Source: Photobacterium gaetbulicola Gung47
GTDB lineage: Bacteria > Pseudomonadota > Gammaproteobacteria > Enterobacterales > Vibrionaceae
Direction of reading: 5' to 3'
DNA length: 64,000 nt
NCBI GenBank assembly: GCA_000940995.1
Contig: CP005974.1
Location: 2,170,001-2,234,000 of the forward strand
Below, piece after piece: positions 33,501 through 41,864 of the stretch; position 1 is the stretch's first letter, and each line of letters begins with the position of its first letter. The notes below the pieces were generated by a model. It was not told where the DNA came from. It searched no databases and was given only the letters and a program-made list of their open reading frames with translations. Both the position numbers and the translations under genes were made by a program.

Positions 33501-33857
33501 ATGTATCAAAACCAATTAATTGATGCCTATAAAACGGCTAAAAACTACATCCAAGACAAGCAAGTTGCCCATGATTTGGGGATTCCAAAGCAAAGAATCT
33601 CCGAATATAGAAATGGAAAGCGTCATATGTCTGATACACAAGCAATTTTTCTAGCCGAAAATGCAAACATCGATATTCACGAGGCATTGATCTATCTGGC
33701 AGCCGACAAGGCCAAGGATCACAAGGCGCAGCAAGCGTGGCAGGACATAACGGCAAAGTTAAGTAACCAAGGATTTAGGGGCTTAGTCCTTGGTTTGACA
33801 GGATTTTTAGCCCTGGTGCCAACCATCCCTCAGTACGCATTATGTACCATGTGGTAA
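33501..33857 (+). CDS. RstR-like phage repressor, DUF3693 (F1)
   Basis: 118 aa. An N-terminal helix-turn-helix (QVAHDLGIPKQRISEYRNGKRHMSDTQAIFLAENANID) is followed by a C-terminal helical stretch with a hydrophobic segment LVLGLTGFLALVP. Divergent from the replication operon, as rstR is in CTX phage. The last residues (ALCTMW) and the stop codon are encoded by the dif-like junction. The recognition-helix residues (IPKQRISEY) differ from F2 (VGPSRISEF), while the C-terminal halves are almost identical. Confidence 0.85.
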   Translation: MYQNQLIDAYKTAKNYIQDKQVAHDLGIPKQRISEYRNGKRHMSDTQAIFLAENANIDIHEALIYLAADKAKDHKAQQAWQDITAKLSNQGFRGLVLGLTGFLALVPTIPQYALCTMW

Positions 33858-33859
33858 AG
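33832..33859. other. dif-like XerCD junction between F1 and C2
   Basis: XerC-side half AGTACGCATTA (10 of 11 to dif), centre TGTACC (identical to the dif at 61396) and a badly degenerate XerD-side half ATGTGGTAAAG. It lies at the 3' end of the F1 repressor gene, where dif lies in F2. The poor XerD half should make excision inefficient. Confidence 0.75.
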
Positions 33860-33874
33860 CATAAAGCTGCATAA

Positions 33875-34138
33875 TTATGCGGGTTTGCCTTCACTTAAGG
33901 CATTGATAAGGCGGGGGTTTTTATATTTGTCTTCTAGTAGCCCGTAAACTACTTTTTGATCATTAATTTCAAGTAAATCAGCGACTTGAAAGGCAACGTC
34001 CCAGTCCATAGAGTTTAGTTCATTTCTCCATTTACTCAAACGAGAGCGGCTTACCCCAAGTTTCTGGGCAAGTTTATAGTCCGAGGGCAGGCCGTACTTG
34101 GCTTTGACCATATCCAACAATTCATTTGTGTAAGTCAT
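33875..34138 (-). CDS. DUF3693-type HTH repressor of C2
   Basis: 87 aa: a Cro-like helix-turn-helix (YKLAQKLGVSRSRLSKWRNELNSMDWDVAFQVADLLEI) with the opening MTYTNELLDMVKAKYG. Same family as the F1/F2 repressors but without their hydrophobic tail. Divergent from the C2 early genes, so it probably keeps C2 quiescent. AT-rich operator DNA (34139-34282) separates them. Confidence 0.75.
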   Translation of the reverse strand: MTYTNELLDMVKAKYGLPSDYKLAQKLGVSRSRLSKWRNELNSMDWDVAFQVADLLEINDQKVVYGLLEDKYKNPRLINALSEGKPA

Positions 34139-34282
34139 AAATTACCCACGAAAATCAGCTAATTGTTAAATTTTAGGCTAACAAAATGTCTAAAACCACA
34201 GTTGAAGCCATGTTGACGTCGAATTGATATTGACTAATCCTATTGTTGCATATCAAAAACTTGCTTGTATGGGGATACAGAC

Positions 34283-34519
34283 ATGGACAACGTCAAAAAA
34301 GCTATTGTAAATCCGATTCATCGACCCTGCCCAGATATGGCTGGGTGTATTAATCCAAAACCTGAACTCACTCAAAAATCTCTCGAAACCGTTCGCCAAC
34401 TTCGTGAGAAGTTTGGTTTCAAAACCACCAAACAGCGTGCCAAAGAGCACAGCCAGTACCTCAAGCAATTAGCCGTCTTTCAATACAACCGTGACATGAT
34501 GGCAGGGGGTGCAAAATGA
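34283..34519 (+). CDS. C2 early protein of unknown function
   Basis: 78 aa from the ATG at 34283 (MDNVKKAIVNPIHRPCPDMAGC); GGGGATA lies upstream. Mostly helical, with a basic stretch (LREKFGFKTTKQRAKEHSQ). First gene of a tightly packed operon; its stop overlaps the next start by 4 nt. No family recognised. Confidence 0.65.
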   Translation: MDNVKKAIVNPIHRPCPDMAGCINPKPELTQKSLETVRQLREKFGFKTTKQRAKEHSQYLKQLAVFQYNRDMMAGGAK

Positions 34520-34797
34520 ATGTTCATAAAGAACTATATAAATTGTTCTATCAGGCCGAGCGCCTTAGCCGCGCAATCCTTTTGGGGAAATATCACGGGT
34601 ATAAATGCCCACTTGATTCTTCGCAGGATGCGATACGAATGGCCTACCGTTATGGGCTTGACGGCATTGATGTCGATGATTTGTTTAAAGCTCAAGCTGC
34701 TGCAACTACAGTGATGGTCCGTCGTAGAAAGCCAGAGTTTCAGCAGTCGCAAAGATTGCTTGATGCCATGGCTAAGCGTGAGGAGGCTGTCGCATGA
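34516..34797 (+). CDS. C2 early protein of unknown function
   Basis: 93 aa, helical and basic (VMVRRRKPEFQQSQRLLDAMAKREE at the C-terminus). Overlaps both neighbours by 4 nt (ATGA), so it is translationally coupled. No recognised domain. Confidence 0.65.
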   Translation: MNVHKELYKLFYQAERLSRAILLGKYHGYKCPLDSSQDAIRMAYRYGLDGIDVDDLFKAQAAATTVMVRRRKPEFQQSQRLLDAMAKREEAVA

Positions 34798-35345
34798 AAC
34801 CTATTAGCCTAGACAATGCCGTCATTCTGGATACAGAAACCACAGGCATTAACGACTTTGCCGAAATCGTCGAGGTATCGGTGATGGAAGCGAAAAGCGG
34901 TAAACCATTGCTAGATACTTTGGTGATGCCTGTACAGCTCGTACCCGGTGAAGCAATGGCAATCCATGGGATCACCAATCGTATGCTTCTGGGTGCGTCT
35001 TCATTTCCAATCATCTATAAGCAACTAGCCCAAGTTATCAAAGGCCGTGACGTTCTGATTTATAACGCTGCCTTTGATGTTCGCCTAATCCGCCAAAGCC
35101 TCAAGCGTTACGGCATTGATTTCCTGCCTTTCAAAACCCAATGCGTTATGGAGTGGTATGCCGAGTTCTTTGGGGAGTGGAATGAATACCACGGCAACTA
35201 CAAATGGCAAAGTCTGACAAACGCCGCAGTTCAACAAAGCATTGATATTTCAGACTTGAAAGCCCACCGAGCCATGGCTGACTGTGAAATTACACGCAGG
35301 TTGATACTTGCGGTTAATAACCAGCTCGGAGGCAAACATGACTAA
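34794..35345 (+). CDS. DnaQ-like 3'-5' exonuclease (DEDDh), C2
   Basis: 183 aa. Exo I VILDTETTGI (D13/E15), PGEAMAIHGIT, Exo II VLIYNAAFDVRLI and Exo III HRAMADCEITRRL with the DEDDh His-Asp pair. Such enzymes trim or proofread DNA ends or recycle nucleotides. It is unusual cargo for a ~14-kb tailless phage and lies in the replication operon just upstream of the HUH initiator. Confidence 0.88.
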   Translation: MKPISLDNAVILDTETTGINDFAEIVEVSVMEAKSGKPLLDTLVMPVQLVPGEAMAIHGITNRMLLGASSFPIIYKQLAQVIKGRDVLIYNAAFDVRLIRQSLKRYGIDFLPFKTQCVMEWYAEFFGEWNEYHGNYKWQSLTNAAVQQSIDISDLKAHRAMADCEITRRLILAVNNQLGGKHD

Positions 35346-35628
35346 TTTAAACCTAATCCCTAAGCAAGCAGCCAAAGCCCCCAAGTTGGGGGCGGCGGTT
35401 TCTTCCATGCCTTTGCATGATGTGACGATTCCGCTGGATAAGCCTGTAACGGCTGACTTCATGGCAAAACACGCCTTGGATGAATGGCGCCACTCGATGC
35501 AAATGGTGAAGCACCATCAACGGTTGGGGGACAAAGAAGGTTCAGCGTTCTTTCTCAACGATGCGGCCGAGTTTCGCCGCATCTATGTCGCTTTTAAGCG
35601 AGCCATCATTGAAATGGGAGGGCTCTGA
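35338..35628 (+). CDS. C2 early protein of unknown function
   Basis: 96 aa from the ATG at 35338 (overlaps the exonuclease stop by 8 nt); GGAGGC precedes it. Starts MTNLNLIPKQAAKAPKLG; the C-terminal half is helical (FFLNDAAEFRRIYVAFKRAI). Its stop overlaps the rep start (TGATG). Likely coupled to initiator synthesis. Confidence 0.6.
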   Translation: MTNLNLIPKQAAKAPKLGAAVSSMPLHDVTIPLDKPVTADFMAKHALDEWRHSMQMVKHHQRLGDKEGSAFFLNDAAEFRRIYVAFKRAIIEMGGL

Positions 35629-37286
35629 TGCTCCCCATCAATGATCTCCTGTATGTGGCTGGCGCTGTCCAGCCACATGACAAAACCAAAATGAACATTG
35701 CCAGCTATGATGCTGGTTTTTTTGGTTCCAATTCTGCCGAGTGGTTAAAACACGAACAGCAAAAACTTAACCAGTTTGCTCAACTTCACTATGTGCGTAC
35801 CAAAGCGATCGCTAAACACGCCCGCGAAGCGGCGGCACGAAGTGACGGAGGCAATAGGCTTGTCCAAGGGCGCAAAAGTCCGACACACCCGAAAGTAGTT
35901 AGTATTTCCAGCCGTGTGGGCAGGCTACGCAAGGCACAGCGCCGTGATATCGAGTTGGTCAGCACCGAGTCCCACTACAACCATGATGGCTTGTATGATC
36001 TCCCTGATGCGCCTACGGACAAGCGTTTATCGACCGTCCGGCTGATGCACCGTGAATGGTCTGGCAGTTACCGCATTTTGCATCATACCCAAACCCGGCC
36101 GGGCGATGCACCAGACCCGCAAAGCGGTGAGCGCTACACTGAAAAACTGACCCAACGCGCCGTGACCAAAATCTTTGAGTCGGGTGCGTATGTTGCCGCT
36201 TGCGAGGGCGGTTTCACCACATTTCTTACACTGACGTTCACCCTAGAGCAGCGCCTTGCCATCTTTGGTGGGGAAACCACGCTTGGCCGGGAAGTATCCC
36301 GCTTTCTCGATGGCATTAAAAAGATGTTCCAGCGTGGCTGGCAAGGGATTGATGCCGATGGCGAACCGTTCGAGCTCGACGGCATTGCCGAGCCATTCCA
36401 TTACATCTGGGTAGCCGAATGCCCGGCCAATGAAGACGGTGAACCGAACCCGCACGTTCACCTCATCATGAACTGGCAGGTTGATAAGCAATATTTCCAA
36501 GCATGGTCGGAAAGGCTGGAAAGTCTTTGGGGTAACGGGTTCGCCCACTTGGAGCGTATCCGCCAACCTAAAGCGGCCGGCTCTTACATTATTAAGGCCG
36601 TGGGCTATGCTGCCAAAGGCGAGAACGCCGACCAAGGGCTTATCAAAGGCAACCGCTATAACATTGCCCGTTGTAGTCGAGCGCCTGGTTGGGATTGCTT
36701 GGCCAATTTCGAAGCCCACAACATGGCCGCGATCATCAAAGAGTGTGGCTATCGGTTGGAGCACTGGAAAAAGCCGCTGCAGCGCAGCCTTTACCGATTG
36801 GAGAAAGAGAAAGAACGCGCCATCAAGGCTAAAGCCATTGCGAAAAAAGCCCAACGGCCAAAGGCGGCAATCCAAAAGCTGACCGCCTTGATTGCCCGGC
36901 TTGAAGGCCAACAACAAGCCATCAATAACCAAATCAAAGCCCGTGGCATTCATGCCAGCACCAAAAACCGTTTCTGTTTGTCGTTCGAAGGCGAACAGGC
37001 CGAAGACAAAGCCTATGATTTTCTGCTTTGGGCAGCAGGTGCCCGTGGATGGTCCATGCTGCCCAAAGATGATGATCCCGATTATCACCAAAATGTATCC
37101 GAAGCCCGAGTAATTGCCCAACGAGAGTACCGCCAACAGTACCAACGCTTTTTGCTCAAACAGGCCTATTGGAAATCTGTCTTGAATGACCCGCTTGCTC
37201 CTAACAGGGAAGAACCCTCCGAACTCGAGCTATCAGCCGCCAAAGCCGATCTCGAGTGGTACCAAAATCAGCAACTAGCCGCGTAA
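35628..37286 (+). CDS. HUH rolling-circle replication initiator of C2
   Basis: 552 aa. Motif 1 TFLTLTFTL; motif 2 the HUH pair at H276/H278 in NPHVHLIMNW; motif 3 YIIKAVGY with candidate tyrosines at 320 and 327, as in two-tyrosine initiators of the phiX174 A/PM2 P12 type. A lysine-rich helical C-terminus follows. It should nick the double-strand origin and join ends after each round. This, with the ATPase-capsid block, supports a PM2-like element. The origin was not located; the initiator gene itself is a candidate. Confidence 0.87.
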   Translation: MLPINDLLYVAGAVQPHDKTKMNIASYDAGFFGSNSAEWLKHEQQKLNQFAQLHYVRTKAIAKHAREAAARSDGGNRLVQGRKSPTHPKVVSISSRVGRLRKAQRRDIELVSTESHYNHDGLYDLPDAPTDKRLSTVRLMHREWSGSYRILHHTQTRPGDAPDPQSGERYTEKLTQRAVTKIFESGAYVAACEGGFTTFLTLTFTLEQRLAIFGGETTLGREVSRFLDGIKKMFQRGWQGIDADGEPFELDGIAEPFHYIWVAECPANEDGEPNPHVHLIMNWQVDKQYFQAWSERLESLWGNGFAHLERIRQPKAAGSYIIKAVGYAAKGENADQGLIKGNRYNIARCSRAPGWDCLANFEAHNMAAIIKECGYRLEHWKKPLQRSLYRLEKEKERAIKAKAIAKKAQRPKAAIQKLTALIARLEGQQQAINNQIKARGIHASTKNRFCLSFEGEQAEDKAYDFLLWAAGARGWSMLPKDDDPDYHQNVSEARVIAQREYRQQYQRFLLKQAYWKSVLNDPLAPNREEPSELELSAAKADLEWYQNQQLAA

Positions 37287-37299
37287 AGGACGCTAATAC

Positions 37300-37467
37300 A
37301 TGGAAGAACTCAACAAAATCACTGACCAGCTCAAGGGCGAAGTCGCCAAGGCAAACAGCAACCCGTTCGCCAGCAAAATCATGGCACCGATTCGCTTGGT
37401 GTTGGTCTGGATGGAAGGCGTAAACAACAAACTGATGGAACTAGAGCAAAGGGGGAAACATGGCTGA
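37300..37467 (+). CDS. 55-aa small protein (C2)
   Basis: Reads MEELNKITDQLKGEVAKANS and onward to a C-terminus NNKLMELEQRGKHG, with a central hydrophobic patch (IMAPIRLVLVWMEGV). It fits tightly between the initiator and the next gene, overlapping the latter by 8 nt. It may be a small coiled-coil membrane-associated peptide. Confidence 0.6.
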   Translation: MEELNKITDQLKGEVAKANSNPFASKIMAPIRLVLVWMEGVNNKLMELEQRGKHG

Positions 37468-37912
37468 ATCAATGCCCGTTCGAGCGTCGGCCAACAAAGT
37501 GGAAGGGATTAATCGGTGTGAGTGCGGCAATGTCCGCACCATCCACCGGGCAAGGGGCAAGCGTTCGAAGTACTTATACGCAATTTGTGACGACTGCGGT
37601 ACCAACCAGCAAACCGGAAAATACTGGCAGTCTCGCTTTGAGCAGCATTACCCAACGATTGAAGCGCTGCACCAAGCCGAACAAGCCGCGCCAGTCGTGG
37701 AATCGGAAGGCGAACCCGAGTCGAATATTGAACCGGAATTACCCGAGCCGGAAACCGAAAGCGTGGTAGCTGTAACCGATGTTGAACCACAACCAAGCCA
37801 AACCGAACCCGAACCAGAGACCCAATCTGATGCGAAACCGTCCGGTTGGAAGTCAGTGATTGCAGGCGTTGTGCTTGGCGCGCTCACTGGCGGCATGATT
37901 GCCCGCTTTTAA
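37460..37912 (+). CDS. Zinc-ribbon protein with acidic repeats and C-terminal membrane helix (C2)
   Basis: 150 aa. Residues 18-46 hold a zinc ribbon (CECGNVRTIH...CDDCG). The middle is Glu/Pro-rich (EPESNIEPELPEPETES). The C-terminus is one membrane helix with glycine motifs (VIAGVVLGALTGGMIARF). The layout suggests a virion membrane protein or a DNA-to-membrane tether in packaging. It starts 8 nt inside the previous gene. Confidence 0.65.
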   Translation: MAESMPVRASANKVEGINRCECGNVRTIHRARGKRSKYLYAICDDCGTNQQTGKYWQSRFEQHYPTIEALHQAEQAAPVVESEGEPESNIEPELPEPETESVVAVTDVEPQPSQTEPEPETQSDAKPSGWKSVIAGVVLGALTGGMIARF

Positions 37913-37936
37913 CCTAAACAAACCGAGAGATTGAGT

Positions 37937-38419
37937 ATGGATACCGAAAACCTAGCCGCCAATGATGACGAGCTGAATACCAATCAAGGGATGGAAAGCC
38001 ACAACGAGCAAGATGAAAAAGACTTCATCAACAGCTTGGATGATGACTTTGACCCGACCGCCGCTGATACCCAAGTGCAGCAGCAAGAACTTGAACAGCA
38101 AGCCGCTGGCGCAATGGTGTATGTCGGCTTGATGACCATCGAGCAGACCATGAAAACTATGGTTCACCCAAGGTTTGAGTTCGACCCGAAACAGGCCGAA
38201 AGCGTGGCTGAAAAGATTGCACCGCTGATTGTGAAATACGGCGGCAATCCGCCACCTTGGCTGGCGAAGTACATGGATGAAATCATGGCCGTGGCCGCGA
38301 TTGGTATGCTTTCGCTTTCCAGTTACATGCAGGTACGAACCCTTAAGGCCGAAGATGTAGAGCTGGCTAAAAAGGCTAAGAAAGCCGCTAATGATGACCA
38401 ACAGCAGGAGGCCGCTTGA
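37937..38419 (+). CDS. C2 protein upstream of the packaging ATPase
   Basis: 160 aa from the ATG at 37937. Acidic N-terminus (NDDELNTNQGMESHNEQDEKDF), a helical core and a hydrophobic helix near residues 115-133 (DEIMAVAAIGMLSLSSYM). The stop overlaps the ATPase start. Constant position next to the ATPase suggests a role in packaging or membrane assembly. Confidence 0.6.
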   Translation: MDTENLAANDDELNTNQGMESHNEQDEKDFINSLDDDFDPTAADTQVQQQELEQQAAGAMVYVGLMTIEQTMKTMVHPRFEFDPKQAESVAEKIAPLIVKYGGNPPPWLAKYMDEIMAVAAIGMLSLSSYMQVRTLKAEDVELAKKAKKAANDDQQQEAA

Positions 38420-39081
38420 AACTACAACCTATCAACCAAAACAATGCGCTGAGTAATCATCATGTCTATGTGGTTGGTATGTCTGGCTGCGGGAAAACTT
38501 CCGCAGCCAAAAAGCTGTTTATCAAACCGACCGACCAAGTTGCCATCTTTGACCCGCTTGGTGATTACGAAGACGAGTTGGCCGGGCGCAAGGTTCGCAG
38601 CTACGCCACATTGAAAGCCTTTGCCGCTGCCTTGATTGCCGGGCGTAAAACCAACCAGGGTTTCAAGATTGCGTACTATCCGAAACACGAAACCACCGAG
38701 GAAGATTTCGACAAGTTCTGCATGGTGGTGTGGGGCGTGGGGAACGGCAAGCACAAGAAACCACTCAAGGTGATCTGCGAAGAAGTGGCCGAACATACCA
38801 GCACCGCAGGCAAGGCGACGGGCTACCATGGAAAAATCTTGAGGCTAGGGCGCAAGTTTGGTCTTCACTCAATCAACATGTTCCAACGTGGGCAGGAAGT
38901 CTCGAAAACCATCATTGATAACTGCCAGTTTGCCTGTGTCATGATGCAAAAAGCCGATGATAGTGCACGGTACTTACAGCAGAAAACAGGGATACCAGCG
39001 AGTGTGATTATTGACCTAGAGAAGCTGGAGTATGTTTTGCAGGATGGGAAAGAGTGGAAATTTGGTGTTCTACAGTGGTAA
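38416..39081 (+). CDS. FtsK/HerA-type genome-packaging ATPase (C2)
   Basis: 221 aa, the length of PM2 P9. Walker A GMSGCGKT at residues 21-28, Walker B-like PLKVICEEVAEH, and a later GLHSINMFQRGQEVSKT sensor region. These ATPases pump DNA into membrane-containing capsids. The start is TTG at 38416, overlapping the previous stop. A broken copy lies at 22466. In C2 the gene is followed by the AT-rich insert and then the capsid operon. Confidence 0.85.
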   Translation: MKLQPINQNNALSNHHVYVVGMSGCGKTSAAKKLFIKPTDQVAIFDPLGDYEDELAGRKVRSYATLKAFAAALIAGRKTNQGFKIAYYPKHETTEEDFDKFCMVVWGVGNGKHKKPLKVICEEVAEHTSTAGKATGYHGKILRLGRKFGLHSINMFQRGQEVSKTIIDNCQFACVMMQKADDSARYLQQKTGIPASVIIDLEKLEYVLQDGKEWKFGVLQW

Positions 39082-39190
39082 AGGTGTCAGAAGTATGTCG
39101 TATTGATAGCAAAATCATCAATTGTGTTTGTTTTAGTGGATATCTGGGTATAGAATTCAATGCAAAACAAATTGTTAGTGATTTTTTATT

Positions 39191-40222
39191 ATGTCTGAAG
39201 CCTTAAATTTAAACACAGAAGCACAGGAAGATAGTTTTCCAATAAAGCAACTATTCATTTTTGAAACGACAACGGATGGTGGATATCAAAAAGCTGACAT
39301 TGATATCAATAAAAAACAGGATCTTCTTAGTTTTCTAGTAAGGGTATGCCGTTTAACATACTCTAGTAAGTCATCTCAGGCCTATAATTTTAATGAAGAC
39401 TCATTGGTCTCTCAGTATGTTGATCTCTTACTTTCCAATGAACAAATAGATTATGAAAATGTTGCAAAGTCTATTGCCATTCAATTATCAACAGCAGAAA
39501 ACAAAACGGTTAAAGATGGAACATTCATAATAGCTAGAATTAAAAACTCAAATCTCGACTCATTTATAATTTCCAAGCTTGATTTTGAAAAATACTTTGC
39601 AAGAGGAAGTTTTGAGTTAAAAACTGGATTACCTGAAGATAATGGAATATTGAAAAGCTGTTTGATTAACATTGACTCATCAGGTGAAAAAGAAGATGTT
39701 ATATATTTGAGTGATAAAAATGGTAAGATTTCTCTTTTTTGGTATGAGAAATTTCTCATGTCAACACCAGTTGAAAAAGATAGCCTCAACACTCAAAAAG
39801 CATACACAATGTTTAAAGATGCTATTAAAAGAACTGTATTTAAAGAATCTAAGGCTGACTTTAATGACTTAGTAGAATGCATGAATGGCTATTTCTCAAC
39901 TAATGAAGTTTTTAACTTTGATGGCTTTATTAAAAATACCATTGAGTCATATAGCCCTAGGGTTAGTGAAGTCAAAATTGATTTAGTGGTTAAAGAAATA
40001 ATCAGATGCAAAAATAGAGCAAAGTTGGATGGTCAGTTTAATATTATTGTTGAAGATGTTAGAAAGCACTTTAAAAAAGTAGTTAAGTTGGATGAAGGTA
40101 TGGAGCTAATTACAAAAGGAAGTGTTAAGGATAAAGTTTTTAAAACAAAAATAAAGAATAAGTATTATCTTGTTATTGATACTAAGGTTGGATTAGACGA
40201 GTTTGAAGAACGTGATATTTGA
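39191..40222 (+). CDS. NdpA-like (37-kDa nucleoid-associated family / DUF4868-like) cargo protein
   Basis: 343 aa, AT-rich codons unlike the flanking phage genes. The order of elements parallels E. coli YejK/NdpA: helical N region with LLSFLVRVCRLTYSSKSSQAYNF, FIIARIKN core strands, FIISKLDFEKYF, LKSCLINID, SLFWYEKFL, then LNTQKAYTMFKDAIKRTVF and a long helical tail. Related KwaB/DUF4868 proteins work with a membrane partner in the Kiwa antiphage system; the gene here is also coupled to a membrane protein. Remote similarity by eye only. Confidence 0.5.
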   Translation: MSEALNLNTEAQEDSFPIKQLFIFETTTDGGYQKADIDINKKQDLLSFLVRVCRLTYSSKSSQAYNFNEDSLVSQYVDLLLSNEQIDYENVAKSIAIQLSTAENKTVKDGTFIIARIKNSNLDSFIISKLDFEKYFARGSFELKTGLPEDNGILKSCLINIDSSGEKEDVIYLSDKNGKISLFWYEKFLMSTPVEKDSLNTQKAYTMFKDAIKRTVFKESKADFNDLVECMNGYFSTNEVFNFDGFIKNTIESYSPRVSEVKIDLVVKEIIRCKNRAKLDGQFNIIVEDVRKHFKKVVKLDEGMELITKGSVKDKVFKTKIKNKYYLVIDTKVGLDEFEERDI

Positions 40223-41610
40223 TGATGGAGCTATCAAAAAAAGAAAGCCTTAAATTTTATGAATCATCCTTTAAAAATGTTGGTAAGGATGATTTTAAGC
40301 AAATAATAAATAATTTTATGGCTGAAACCAATGGGTTTAATAAAAAAGATTGTCTTGTATACATTGGTAAAGAACACTATGACACTTATCCAATCAATGA
40401 TAGTGATGAGCTAGAGTCATGTGTTGTCAGTATAGGTGTACTTTTTTACAGCAATAAGTATATCAACCTAACTTTAAAGTGTGATAAAACCACCGATACT
40501 GCTATATCGATATTATGCTCAGATACATTTATTAAATCGATGAAGGAAGTGAGCTACCTAGAGCAGTTAAGAGATTGGCTTAATATTACGTCATCAAATA
40601 TTTCTGAGATTAACTTTAATGGAAATGATATTGAACTTGAATATTATAACATTCATGCATCATCAAGCCAAGTTATAGAAAACAGAAGCAATCATTATAT
40701 TGATTTTGCAAACTTTAACTTGAAGCCTTGTTTTTTCGATTTTTTATCAAATAAGGTGCTTAATCAAGCGTTGATTAAGTACTTTAAAGAACTTAGGTCT
40801 ATAATTTGCCTTTCTTTATTATCAAAAGATTTTGACTTAAATAAAAGTAACTGCATTTTTCACTTTGAAGGTGATGTTATATTTGATCTGTCAGGTAACG
40901 ACGATAATTTTTTATCTAATAATTCAGATTGCATATATAATGTTTTTAAATGGTCATATAATGATGAAAAGTATGTTGTAAAGGTTGGTATAGTTAATCA
41001 ACTGATATCTAAATCTAGAAATATAAAGCTGGCATTCAATGATGGAATATTAGCATCTTTATCATCACTGTATCAGATTCATTTAAGAGAAGACTTCGAA
41101 AACTATCTAGAAATAAGAAATAAAGTTTCTGACTCAATCATGGAGCAGTGTAATAAAATATCTGAGTCAATTTATCAAAGTCGAAGTGGTGTTAAACAAA
41201 CTTTGTTTGTAACAATGTCCTATTTCTTTTCTATCTTTGTTTTCACAGCAATTGATAAGGGTAAAATTGTTAACCTTTTTTCTCTACATGTATGCTTGCT
41301 ATCTTCTCTTTTTTTAATTGTGTCGACTTTGATTGTTTTTTTTAATAAAAAGGAATTAGAGACGATTGTTGAACATCAAAAAGATGTTCTAGATGAAATT
41401 AAACAAAGAAATCAAATATTGTTATGCCCTGATGAAATTGATGCTTTTTTTAATTCTAAATCATTAAAGAATGCCATTACTTTATCTGAAAGCAAGAAAC
41501 TTGAAATTCTTTCATATTCTGTTTTTGCGTTATCATTTGTTTTAATTTGGTATTTCTATTTTACAAAAGAAAGTTTTGTAAGTTTGCCTGTTTATTTGCA
41601 CATAGTTTGA
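40222..41610 (+). CDS. Membrane partner of the NdpA-like cargo protein
   Basis: 462 aa; the ATG at 40222 overlaps the upstream stop (TGATG). About 325 soluble residues are followed by a helical pair (TLFVTMSYFFSIFVFTAI and LHVCLLSSLFLIVSTLIVFF), a charged coiled segment (ELETIVEHQKDVLDEIKQRN) and a third helix (LSYSVFALSFVLIWYFYF). No family recognised. Very AT-rich. With the NdpA-like gene it forms an isolated two-gene unit between ATPase and capsid, best explained as cargo (defence, exclusion or immunity). Confidence 0.5.
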   Translation: MMELSKKESLKFYESSFKNVGKDDFKQIINNFMAETNGFNKKDCLVYIGKEHYDTYPINDSDELESCVVSIGVLFYSNKYINLTLKCDKTTDTAISILCSDTFIKSMKEVSYLEQLRDWLNITSSNISEINFNGNDIELEYYNIHASSSQVIENRSNHYIDFANFNLKPCFFDFLSNKVLNQALIKYFKELRSIICLSLLSKDFDLNKSNCIFHFEGDVIFDLSGNDDNFLSNNSDCIYNVFKWSYNDEKYVVKVGIVNQLISKSRNIKLAFNDGILASLSSLYQIHLREDFENYLEIRNKVSDSIMEQCNKISESIYQSRSGVKQTLFVTMSYFFSIFVFTAIDKGKIVNLFSLHVCLLSSLFLIVSTLIVFFNKKELETIVEHQKDVLDEIKQRNQILLCPDEIDAFFNSKSLKNAITLSESKKLEILSYSVFALSFVLIWYFYFTKESFVSLPVYLHIV

Positions 41611-41630
41611 ATTACTTCACAATAATTTAT

Positions 41631-41663
41631 GCCCGCTAACCTATAGCCTTAGCGGGCTTTTTT
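41631..41663 (+). terminator. Terminator between C2 cargo and capsid operon
   Basis: Perfect stem GCCCGCTAA (41631-41639) with TTAGCGGGC (41649-41657), 9-nt loop, six T. In C1 (23485-23515) the right arm and T tract are conserved but the left arm is missing, so the cargo exchange point lies within or just before this hairpin. Confidence 0.9.
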
Positions 41664-41735
41664 GTGCTTGCCTTAAAACCAAATCACTTGCTTTCCTGAT
41701 GGGGAACTTTTGTTAACCAACAGAGAGCAAACATC

Positions 41736-41864
41736 ATGAGTGCAAAAACTAAGGGCTATGTGATCACCGGGGTGATCGCTATGTTTGTTGCAACAGGCGT
41801 TGTCTGGGCATCGAACAACGTTGATTCAGTTAAGAAGCTAACCAAGAAAAGCGGGTGGTTCTAA
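41736..41864 (+). CDS. 42-aa single-helix virion membrane protein (C2)
   Basis: Starts MSAKTKGYVITGVIAMFVATG, with one helix, then a basic tail (SVKKLTKKSGWF) absent from the C1 copy. The stop overlaps the capsid ATG by one base. Likely an internal-membrane protein made in a fixed ratio with capsid. Confidence 0.7.
   Translation: MSAKTKGYVITGVIAMFVATGVVWASNNVDSVKKLTKKSGWF

Noticed and set aside
33868..33880. GCATAATTATGC palindrome considered as an additional dif-like site
   Set aside because: It lacks an XerD-type half and a spacer; probably a chance or operator palindrome.
36243..37145. 300-aa minus-strand frame inside the C2 initiator gene
   Set aside because: The plus-strand frame has HUH and Tyr motifs and coupled neighbours; the antisense frame has no recognisable domain.
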